Assembly: GCA_009787675.1 (NCBI GenBank) | Contig: WQSU01000111.1 | Coordinates: forward strand, 532 to 8,045 | Direction of reading: 5' to 3' | Source of the DNA: Lentimicrobiaceae bacterium | GTDB taxonomy: Bacteria; Bacteroidota; Bacteroidia; Bacteroidales; WCHB1-69 | Length of the DNA stretch: 7,514 bases | Part shown: piece after piece, positions 1 through 5,393 of the stretch | Layout: each line of letters starts with the position of its first letter | How positions within the stretch are numbered: the stretch's first letter is position 1 | Program-made: the position numbers and the translations under genes | The notes under the pieces: generated by a model | Databases searched by the model: none | What the model saw: only the letters and a program-made list of their open reading frames with translations | What the model was told of the DNA's origin: nothing

Positions 1-1206
1 CCCGTGTCGGGCAGCCACTACCAATCCGGCTAACAGCAGGTAGATGTCGGCTGAGCCGTCGGGACACCTGAACTCCACCGTTTGTTTTTGAGATAGATTT
101 CCTGTTTGCGTTTTTTCCATTGGGTTAAGGTCTGCCACAATGTCGTTTTTATGCGTCCAGCCAAGAGGAACACGTACTAAAACCGAGCGGTTTCTATCGC
201 CCCAGCAAATAGTGGTAGGCGCTTCCTGATGCGGCACCAAACGGAAATAGGAGGTAGGATTCATATTCCCGAAAGCGGTGAGCGACGAGGCGCAGGTCAT
301 ATAACCGGCAATTGCCGTTTTGGCAATAGAGTTCAATTTGCCTTTGTCCACCATCTTGTTTACGCCAGTTTTGCTCACAATGCGCGTATGGATGTGCAAA
401 CCGCTACCCGCTTTGCCCTCTGTGATTTTCGGGGCAAAAGTTATGTTCAGCCCATATTGATATGCCAAAGTACGAATAATCCATTTGGCAAGTGTCAGTT
501 GATCAGCAGCTTCCAACGTATTGGTTACTAAAAATTCGATTTCGTTTTGTTCATAAATTTTACCGTCTAAAGTGAAATTGCCCACTTCGGAGTGTCCATA
601 TTTTATTTCACCGCCCACTTTGGCAATCAACAACATACATTCTGTACGGAACTGCTCAAACTTGGTGAACGGCATAGATTCGTGGTACCCGCGTTGATTT
701 TCAGCATGGTACAGTTCTTCCTCATCTGCAATAACATAGTATTCAAGTTCACCCATGGCTTGAAACATCATTCCGGTTGTTTTCTCAAATGATTTTAAGG
801 CTTTGCGAAGAATATTTTCCGGTGCATTTTCCATCGGTTGTCCATCTTTATTAAAATAGGAGCAGAGGAAGCACAACGTTGGAATCTCGCTGAACGGATC
901 CATGAAAGCGGTGCTGAAACGCGGTGCTACATACAGGTCGCTTGAGCCTGCATGGATGAATGCGGGGAAGATGTTAGAGCCGTCCACACGTTCGCCGGCA
1001 GACAACACTTGCTCTAAATATTCGCGGTTGTTCACCACAAAATTTAATGTTTTTAAGCGCCCGTCTTGCGCCACATAGCGAAAATTCACCATTTGGATGT
1101 CTTTCTCTTCTACATATTTAATGATGTCAGCCTTAGTAAATTCCTGAGGCATTTTTTTCAAAAACTGAACCAACGGGTTCATGTTCATTGCGATTTTGTC
1201 TTTCAT
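1..1206 (-). CDS. glnA: Glutamine synthetase, type I (3' end outside window)
   Basis: ATP-dependent condensation of glutamate and ammonium to glutamine, in the cytoplasm; the main entry of ammonium into biosynthesis. I translated 402 residues from the ATG at 1206 (MKDKIAMNMN). The active-site blocks of the family are all there: GELEYYV (E153, E155), GHSEVG (E207), EQNEIEF (E222), AGSGLHIH (H271), YFRLVPHQEAP (R322, E328), DRNRSVLVRVP (R340) and VEFRCPD (E378, R380). These match E. coli GlnA E129/E131, E212, E220, H269, R321, E327, R339, E357 and R359, so the enzyme should be active. Compared with E. coli GlnA, the loop between the RVP motif and E378 is about 20 residues longer. The region that would hold the adenylylation tyrosine lies past the window edge, so that mode of control cannot be judged. 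The gene follows a TPR stump but has its own -7 element, so it is probably transcribed alone. Confidence 0.95.
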   Translation of the reverse strand, partial: MKDKIAMNMNPLVQFLKKMPQEFTKADIIKYVEEKDIQMVNFRYVAQDGRLKTLNFVVNNREYLEQVLSAGERVDGSNIFPAFIHAGSSDLYVAPRFSTAFMDPFSEIPTLCFLCSYFNKDGQPMENAPENILRKALKSFEKTTGMMFQAMGELEYYVIADEEELYHAENQRGYHESMPFTKFEQFRTECMLLIAKVGGEIKYGHSEVGNFTLDGKIYEQNEIEFLVTNTLEAADQLTLAKWIIRTLAYQYGLNITFAPKITEGKAGSGLHIHTRIVSKTGVNKMVDKGKLNSIAKTAIAGYMTCASSLTAFGNMNPTSYFRLVPHQEAPTTICWGDRNRSVLVRVPLGWTHKNDIVADLNPMEKTQTGNLSQKQTVEFRCPDGSADIYLLLAGLVVAARHG

Positions 1207-1239
1207 ATTTAATGATTTATAAGTTTCGTAAAAAAGGGG

Positions 1240-1247
1240 CAAATGTA
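1240..1247 (-). promoter_or_regulatory. -7 element of the glnA promoter
   Basis: Reading the minus strand, TACATTTG fits the Bacteroidetes -7 consensus TAnnTTTG exactly. It lies 33 bases before the glnA ATG, which gives a short leader of about 25 to 30 bases. No TTTG -33 box is seen at the usual 19 to 21 base spacing. A TTTTC at 1262-1266 is only 14 bases away, which is too close. The element may therefore depend on an activator. Confidence 0.5.
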
Positions 1248-1274
1248 GTATTTTTTTAATTGAAAATTATATGC

Positions 1275-1308
1275 TATTTTGCGAAAAAATATATTTTTGC
1301 ACAAAATA
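1275..1308. repeat. 34-base imperfect palindrome between the TPR stump and glnA
   Basis: Fifteen of 17 symmetric positions pair: T1275 with A1308 and onward to A1291 with T1292. Mismatches fall at 1282/1301 and 1284/1299. It begins three bases after the stop codon of the TPR gene and ends about nine bases before the region where a -33 box of glnA would lie. It could be a terminator hairpin for the TPR transcript, although it is very AT-rich and lacks a strong T run. It could also be a binding site for a dimeric regulator centred near -58 of glnA. The symmetry is directly visible; the function is inference. Confidence 0.5.
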
Positions 1309-1311
1309 AAC

Positions 1312-1803
1312 TTATGCCAGCGCTTTCAACTCGTAAAGGCTTGGATTACCCAGCCCTTTTTCATAATAGGATTGCGCAATATCCAACTTTTTAAAATTGA
1401 AATAGATATTTCCCAAATTTCCGTAAATAGGGGAGTTCTTTAATACGATGTTGTGTTTCTCACAAAGAAGCAATGCATCAAGCAATAGCTTGTATGCGTT
1501 ATGGTAATCACAAATATTCATATAAATAACGGCAGAGTTGTTGAGTGCATAAACCATCCTGCGATTATATTCAAGATCTGTGCTTACAGAATCATTAATA
1601 ATTAAGCTATAACAAATTAAAGCTGTATCAATGCTATATTTATTGTGATAATGCTTGGCAGTATCAAAGAGTTGCTGTTGAGTGAGTTTTTTGAAACTCT
1701 CAAAAAAACTCTTGGCATCGGAGGAAACAAAACTATTATTTTGGTTATAACCATTTAATAGCAATATAATTAGAAAGAATGTGAATAAGAATAGTTTTTT
1801 CAT
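1312..1803 (-). CDS. Short secreted TPR protein, probably an N-terminal stump
   Basis: A 163-residue protein of unknown function. It opens with a signal peptide (MKKLFLF, then a hydrophobic run to about residue 17; no lipobox cysteine). Two tetratricopeptide repeats follow at about 87-120 (ALNNSAVIYMNICDYHNAYK and following) and 125-152 (YGNLGNIYFNFKKLDIAQSY and following). Known Bacteroidetes proteins with this layout are often 500 to 600 residues long, with more TPRs, a membrane helix and a C-terminal LuxR-type helix-turn-helix. Here the chain stops right after the second repeat with an odd NPSLYELKALA tail, so I infer a 3' deletion. A real short TPR protein is the alternative. I chose the ATG at 1803 because an in-frame TTG at 1827 falls inside the -7 box and has no signal-peptide logic. 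The gene is visibly more AT-rich than gyrA or glnA. Confidence 0.7.
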   Translation of the reverse strand: MKKLFLFTFFLIILLLNGYNQNNSFVSSDAKSFFESFKKLTQQQLFDTAKHYHNKYSIDTALICYSLIINDSVSTDLEYNRRMVYALNNSAVIYMNICDYHNAYKLLLDALLLCEKHNIVLKNSPIYGNLGNIYFNFKKLDIAQSYYEKGLGNPSLYELKALA

Positions 1804-1824
1804 ACTGACTATTTTTGTTGACGG

Positions 1825-1832
1825 CAAAAATA
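1825..1832 (-). promoter_or_regulatory. -7 element of the TPR gene promoter
   Basis: TATTTTTG on the minus strand matches TAnnTTTG. It ends 21 bases before the ATG at 1803, placing the transcript start about 15 bases upstream of it and supporting that start codon over the in-frame TTG at 1827. There is a run of eight T (1836-1843) in the spacer, but no recognisable -33 TTTG. Confidence 0.4.
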
Positions 1833-1872
1833 GGTAAAAAAAACGGCTTTGTAATCTTTTTTTAGTGATTGT

Positions 1873-2295
1873 TCACAGAGCAGGCATTATTTCTTTTAGC
1901 GGTTTCATCACAAACTCGCGCTCCAGCATTCTCGGATGAGGGATGGTTAAATTTTCTGTATTTATTTGTAAATCATCGTATAACAAAATGTCAATATCAA
2001 TAATGCGGTTGGTGTAAACGGGAAGATTGTTTTGTGTAACAGTTTTTTGCGTGCGCCCTAAATTTTTCTCAATTTCTTGAGTTTTTTGTAGCAGGGTATC
2101 AGGAGTTAATGCTGTTTCTACTTTAATGACTTGATTGCAAAACATATTGCCTGCAAAACCTACCGCTTCGGTTTCGTAAATAGAAGATTCTGAAACTATT
2201 GCTCCAATTTGTTCTTGAATGGCGTTTCGGGCTTTTTGCAGGTGTTGCAGGCGGTTGCCAAGGTTGCTGCCTAAGGATAAGAATGTGAACGCCAT
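1873..2295 (-). CDS. folK: 2-amino-4-hydroxy-6-hydroxymethyldihydropteridine pyrophosphokinase (HPPK)
   Basis: HPPK transfers pyrophosphate from ATP to 6-hydroxymethyl-7,8-dihydropterin, the step before dihydropteroate synthase in folate synthesis; cytoplasmic. The 140 residues are a normal length for the single-domain enzyme. The hallmark blocks appear in order: LSLGSNLGNR at 6-15, SSIYETEAVGF at 37-47 (pterin side), NRIIDIDILLYDD at 96-108 with the magnesium-binding pair D100 and D102, and IPHPRMLEREFVMKPL at 118-133. The stretch between GR (80-81) and RIIDID is longer than in E. coli FolK but carries no stop or frame problem. The ATG at 2295 starts directly at the first beta strand, as usual for the family. 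The gene follows gyrA by 104 bases and has no convincing promoter, so read-through from gyrA is possible. No folP or folB is near. Confidence 0.95.
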   Translation of the reverse strand: MAFTFLSLGSNLGNRLQHLQKARNAIQEQIGAIVSESSIYETEAVGFAGNMFCNQVIKVETALTPDTLLQKTQEIEKNLGRTQKTVTQNNLPVYTNRIIDIDILLYDDLQINTENLTIPHPRMLEREFVMKPLKEIMPAL

Positions 2296-2357
2296 ATTAT
2301 TATATTTTTTAGCTTATTAACACAAATGATCTCAATAACCGTGCGTTGAACACCAAT

Positions 2358-2371
2358 TTGAAAACTTTCAA
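2358..2371. repeat. 14-base palindrome between gyrA and folK
   Basis: TTGAAA, two bases, then TTTCAA: a perfect six-base inverted repeat in the 104-base gap. A hairpin of five pairs with a four-base loop is possible but weak and all A/T apart from one G-C pair, with no T run after it on the minus strand. I would not call it a terminator; it may be a protein-binding site or chance. Confidence 0.3.
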
Positions 2372-2399
2372 CAAACTAAAAAAATGTTAGTGCCTCCAA

Positions 2400-4910
2400 C
2401 TAAACCTCCTCCGTCGTTTCCTCAATACCCCCATCCATTACTTCTTCCACCTCATCCTCTTCTCTGGGTACTTGCGAAACGGCTGCAATAGAATCATCGT
2501 CTTTCAGGTTGATGAGGCGAACGCCTTGAGTGGCGCGTCCTCTTATGCGCAGGATATCCACGTGCATACGGATGGCAATACCCGACTTGTTGATAATCAT
2601 TAAGTCATCGTTATCGGTAACATTTTTGATGGCAATTAAACCGCCTGTTTTGTCGGTAATATTGATAGTGCGGACGCCTTTTCCTCCGCGGTTGGTAATT
2701 CTGTATTCATCAATAGATGAGCGTTTTCCATAACCGTTTTCGGAAACAACCAAAATGTCATATTCTGGGCTGTCCACGCTAATCATGCCTATTACAAAGT
2801 CTTTGTCATGCGCCAGCGTAATCCCTTTTACGCCGGAAGCGTTTCTGCCCATGGGACGCACCGTTTTTTCGTTGAAACGCACTGTTTTTCCTGAGTTTAG
2901 CGCCAGCATGATTTCACTTGTACCGTTAGTTAATTTAGCTTCCAACAGATGGTCTTCCTCGCGGATCGTGATGGCGTTAATACCGTTCACACGCGGACGG
3001 GAATAAGCTTCCAACGATGTCTTTTTAATGACGCCTTTTTCTGAGCAAAGAATAATGTAATTGTTGTTAATATATTCTTCGTCAGAGAGATTGTTTACGT
3101 TGATGACCGCTTTTATTTTGTCGTCCGATTCAATATTCAACAAGTTTTGAATGGCGCGTCCTTTGGAGGTTTTGTTGCCTTCGGGCACTTCAAACACGCG
3201 CAACCAGAAGCACTTGCCTTTTTCGGTGAAGAAAAGCAGATAGTTGTGGTTGGTGGCAATATAAAGATGTTCAATAAAATCTTCATCACGGGCAGCACTA
3301 CCGCGCGAGCCTTTTCCACCACGGTTTTGCGCCTTGTATTCCGACAACAACGTGCGTTTAATATAGCCCAAATGGGAAATGGTGATTACCACTTCATCAT
3401 CGGCAATGGTATCTTCAATTCTGAAATCGGCAGCAGAGTATTCAATTTTCGAGCGTCTTTCATCTCCATATTTTTCCTTCATTTCTGCCAATTCATCTTT
3501 AATGATTTGCATACGCAAGTTTCTGTCTGCCAGCACTTGTTGCAAATATTCTATCTTCTTCAACAACTCATCGTATTCGTTTTGCAGTTTTTCGCGCTCT
3601 AAACCTACCAACTGACGCAAGCGCATGTTTACAATCTCTTGCGCCTGAATTTCACTGAACTGCCAATTCTCAATCAATCCGTTACGTGCATCTTCTACGG
3701 TGCTGGAACTGCGAATCAATGCAATAATCTCATCTATAATATCTAACGCTTTCAGTAATCCTTCCAGAATGTGGGCGCGTTCTTGTGCTTTCTGCAAATC
3801 GAACTGCGTGCGGCGCACCACCACTTCGTGGCGGTGTTTCACATACTCCACAATAATATCTTTCAAATTCAACGACATCGGGCGTCCGTTTACCAAAGCC
3901 ACATTATTTACGCTGAAAGAAGATTGCAACGCTGTGTATTGATACAACTTGTTAAGTACCACATTAGGTACTGCTTCGCGTTTAAGTTCATAAATGATCT
4001 TCGTGCCGTTCTTTTTATTCGACAGGTTTTCAATATTGGAGATGCCGTCAATCTTGTCTTCCTTAATCAACTCCACTGTCCTGCGTATCATCTCCGACGG
4101 GTTGGTCATATAGGGTAATGACGTAACTATAATTACATTACGTCCATTTTCTTCTTCAATAGTAGCTTCGCCACGCATGATCACTCTGCCGCGTCCGGTT
4201 TCAAAAGCTTCGCGCACACCTTCATAGCCGTAAATTACGCAACCTGTAGGAAAATCAGGGGCTTTGATATAATCCATCAGTTCGGCGATGGTGATTTCGT
4301 TATTGTCAATATAGGCGGTAATTCCGTCGCACACTTCGCTCAGGTTGTGGGGTGCCATATTGGTAGCCATACCAACGGCAATTCCGGATGAGCCGTTAAG
4401 CAGCAACGCCGGAATTTTGGCAGGTAGCACGCGCGGTTCTTGAAGCGAATCATCGAAGTTATTATCAAACTGAACGGTGTCTTTTTGAATATCTTCAAGC
4501 ATCTCTTCGGTGATCTTCTTCATTCTGGCTTCGGTGTAACGCATGGCGGCGGGCGAATCGCCGTCCACCGAGCCAAAGTTACCTTGTCCGTCCACTAATG
4601 GATATCTCAGCGACCAGTCCTGAGCCATACGCACCATGGCGTCGTAAACGGCGGTATCGCCGTGCGGGTGGTACTTACCGAGCACATCCCCTACAATTCT
4701 CGCAGATTTCTTATAGGGTTTTGAAGAGTCGAGCCCCATGTCCCACATTGCGTATAAAATTCTTCTGTGCACCGGTTTCAATCCATCACGCACATCAGGA
4801 AGCGCCCGCGATACAATTACCGACATAGAGTAGTCTATGTAAGCTTCCTTCATCTGGTTTTCGATATTGACTTGAACTATTTTCTCGCCTTCTTTGATGA
4901 AATTTTCCAT
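2400..4910 (-). CDS. gyrA: DNA gyrase subunit A
   Basis: Breakage-rejoining subunit of gyrase, which with GyrB (not in this window) introduces negative supercoils using ATP. The 836 residues are full length. The N-terminal winged-helix/tower domain carries PDVRDGLKPVHRRILY at 38-53, the quinolone-region helix HPHGDTAVYDAMVRMAQ at 81-97, and the catalytic tyrosine Y125 in PAAMRYTEAR. A coiled-coil stretch covers about 370-480. The C-terminal beta-pinwheel begins near 505 and holds the GyrA box as QNRGGKG at 528-534, with blade repeats at about 585 (RAIQNLLNI), 739 (TNRGGKGVRTINI) and 792 (RATQGVRLINL). The GyrA box marks it as gyrase rather than topoisomerase IV ParC. An acidic tail from about 817 resembles the regulatory tail of other GyrA proteins. 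T86 and D90 occupy the places of E. coli S83 and D87 and look unmutated for quinolone resistance. The start at 4910 has a promoter 33 bases upstream. Confidence 0.98.
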   Translation of the reverse strand: MENFIKEGEKIVQVNIENQMKEAYIDYSMSVIVSRALPDVRDGLKPVHRRILYAMWDMGLDSSKPYKKSARIVGDVLGKYHPHGDTAVYDAMVRMAQDWSLRYPLVDGQGNFGSVDGDSPAAMRYTEARMKKITEEMLEDIQKDTVQFDNNFDDSLQEPRVLPAKIPALLLNGSSGIAVGMATNMAPHNLSEVCDGITAYIDNNEITIAELMDYIKAPDFPTGCVIYGYEGVREAFETGRGRVIMRGEATIEEENGRNVIIVTSLPYMTNPSEMIRRTVELIKEDKIDGISNIENLSNKKNGTKIIYELKREAVPNVVLNKLYQYTALQSSFSVNNVALVNGRPMSLNLKDIIVEYVKHRHEVVVRRTQFDLQKAQERAHILEGLLKALDIIDEIIALIRSSSTVEDARNGLIENWQFSEIQAQEIVNMRLRQLVGLEREKLQNEYDELLKKIEYLQQVLADRNLRMQIIKDELAEMKEKYGDERRSKIEYSAADFRIEDTIADDEVVITISHLGYIKRTLLSEYKAQNRGGKGSRGSAARDEDFIEHLYIATNHNYLLFFTEKGKCFWLRVFEVPEGNKTSKGRAIQNLLNIESDDKIKAVINVNNLSDEEYINNNYIILCSEKGVIKKTSLEAYSRPRVNGINAITIREEDHLLEAKLTNGTSEIMLALNSGKTVRFNEKTVRPMGRNASGVKGITLAHDKDFVIGMISVDSPEYDILVVSENGYGKRSSIDEYRITNRGGKGVRTINITDKTGGLIAIKNVTDNDDLMIINKSGIAIRMHVDILRIRGRATQGVRLINLKDDDSIAAVSQVPREEDEVEEVMDGGIEETTEEV

Positions 4911-4942
4911 TTTATTTACCTAAATATCTTTTGAATACAAAA

Positions 4943-4974
4943 CAAAAATACCTTTTTATAAAGGTTTGCGAAAA
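4943..4974 (-). promoter_or_regulatory. gyrA promoter (-33 / -7)
   Basis: On the minus strand a TTTTC (4970-4974) is followed after 19 bases by TATTTTTG (4943-4950), an exact TAnnTTTG -7 box. The -33 differs from TTTG by one base. The predicted start near 4936 gives a leader of about 26 bases. This is the best-formed Bacteroidetes-type promoter in the window. Confidence 0.55.
4950..4965. repeat. Inverted repeat inside the gyrA promoter spacer
   Basis: ACCTTT, four bases, AAAGGT: a perfect six-base inverted repeat lying between the -33 and -7 elements and overlapping the first base of the -7 box. A regulator bound here would block RNA polymerase, so an operator is a reasonable guess. It could also make the spacer sensitive to supercoiling, which would suit a gyrase gene. 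Both roles are inferred. Confidence 0.4.
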
Positions 4975-5028
4975 TACACAAATAAATGAAATGGTAATTT
5001 CAGTACATCAAGAAAATTTTGCAATCTT

Positions 5029-5053
5029 TTTTCAATACATGAAGCATTGAAAA
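5029..5053. repeat. 8-base inverted repeat in the divergent intergenic region
   Basis: TTTTCAAT at 5029-5036 and ATTGAAAA at 5046-5053 are perfect reverse complements around a nine-base loop. The element lies about 95 bases upstream of the gyrA promoter's -7 box and 117 bases upstream of the ferredoxin ATG. It is AT-rich, has no T run that would suit a terminator, and could be a shared regulatory site or chance. Confidence 0.3.
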
Positions 5054-5094
5054 CCAAAATTAATGGGTGAGATAATATACCAATAAAAATACTA

Positions 5095-5128
5095 TTTTCG
5101 TCCCCCTTAATTTTCAACCGTATTTTTT
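5095..5128 (+). promoter_or_regulatory. Weak candidate promoter for the ferredoxin operon
   Basis: TTTTC (5095-5099), 21 bases, then TATTTTTT (5121-5128), which misses the last G of TAnnTTTG. An overlapping alternative -7, TATTTTCG at 5093-5100, also has one mismatch. Nothing better is present upstream of the operon, so the true start is uncertain. Confidence 0.3.
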
Positions 5129-5169
5129 AAATAAAATCATTATAAAAATAAACATTAAACATTGACACT

Positions 5170-5388
5170 ATGGCATTTAAAGGAACATTATTAATTGACA
5201 CTGAGCATTGCAAAGGATGCGGCGTATGTATTGTTGGCTGCCCAAACGGTTGTATCGCTTTATCGAAAAAAGTAAATAAAAAAGGATACAACTTCTTAGA
5301 ATTAGTGAATGACGATTGCATTGGCTGCGCCAACTGCGCAGTAGTTTGCCCCGACGGCATTATTGAAGTCTATCGCGCAAAAGTTTAA
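5170..5388 (+). CDS. 2[4Fe-4S] ferredoxin, likely delta subunit of a 2-oxoacid:ferredoxin oxidoreductase
   Basis: A 72-residue electron carrier with two complete four-cysteine cluster motifs: C14, C17, C20 and C24-P, and C50, C53, C56 and C60-P. C28 is an extra cysteine just after the first motif. Spacing and length match the small ferredoxin-like delta subunit (VorD/KorD/PorD type) that passes electrons from the thiamine pyrophosphate site of 2-oxoacid oxidoreductases to soluble ferredoxin. The partner alpha subunit begins at 7308 on the same strand, separated from it by a secreted protease gene. The ATG at 5170 (MAFKGTLLID) is the first start in the frame. No Shine-Dalgarno sequence is seen. 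A free-standing ferredoxin is possible, but the vorB neighbour favours the subunit role. Confidence 0.88.
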   Translation: MAFKGTLLIDTEHCKGCGVCIVGCPNGCIALSKKVNKKGYNFLELVNDDCIGCANCAVVCPDGIIEVYRAKV

Positions 5389-5393
5389 AAATC

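Noticed and set aside
229..531. A 100-codon open frame on the plus strand at the left end.
   Set aside because: It is antisense to glnA, whose catalytic motifs are continuous on the other strand.
1292..1299. TATTTTTG on the plus strand, a perfect -7 match.
   Set aside because: No plus-strand gene follows it, no -33 box is spaced correctly, and it is part of the palindrome at 1275-1308.
1804..1827. Upstream in-frame TTG start for the TPR protein, adding eight residues.
   Set aside because: The codon overlaps the -7 box and would put MPSTKIVS in front of an otherwise standard signal peptide; the ATG at 1803 fits better.
1828..1872. A terminator between folK and the TPR gene, suggested by the T8 run on the minus strand.
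   Set aside because: No GC-containing stem precedes the T run; it lies in the promoter spacer of the TPR gene.
3147..3602. A 151-codon open frame on the plus strand opposite gyrA (and a 115-codon one at 3771-4118).
   Set aside because: Both lie wholly antisense to the well-conserved gyrA, show no recognisable domain and have cysteine- and phenylalanine-rich compositions typical of reverse reading of a real gene.
2400..4910. Possible quinolone-resistance substitution in GyrA (Thr at the E. coli Ser83 position).
   Set aside because: Thr here is a normal wild-type residue in several bacteria, and D90 (E. coli D87) is intact.
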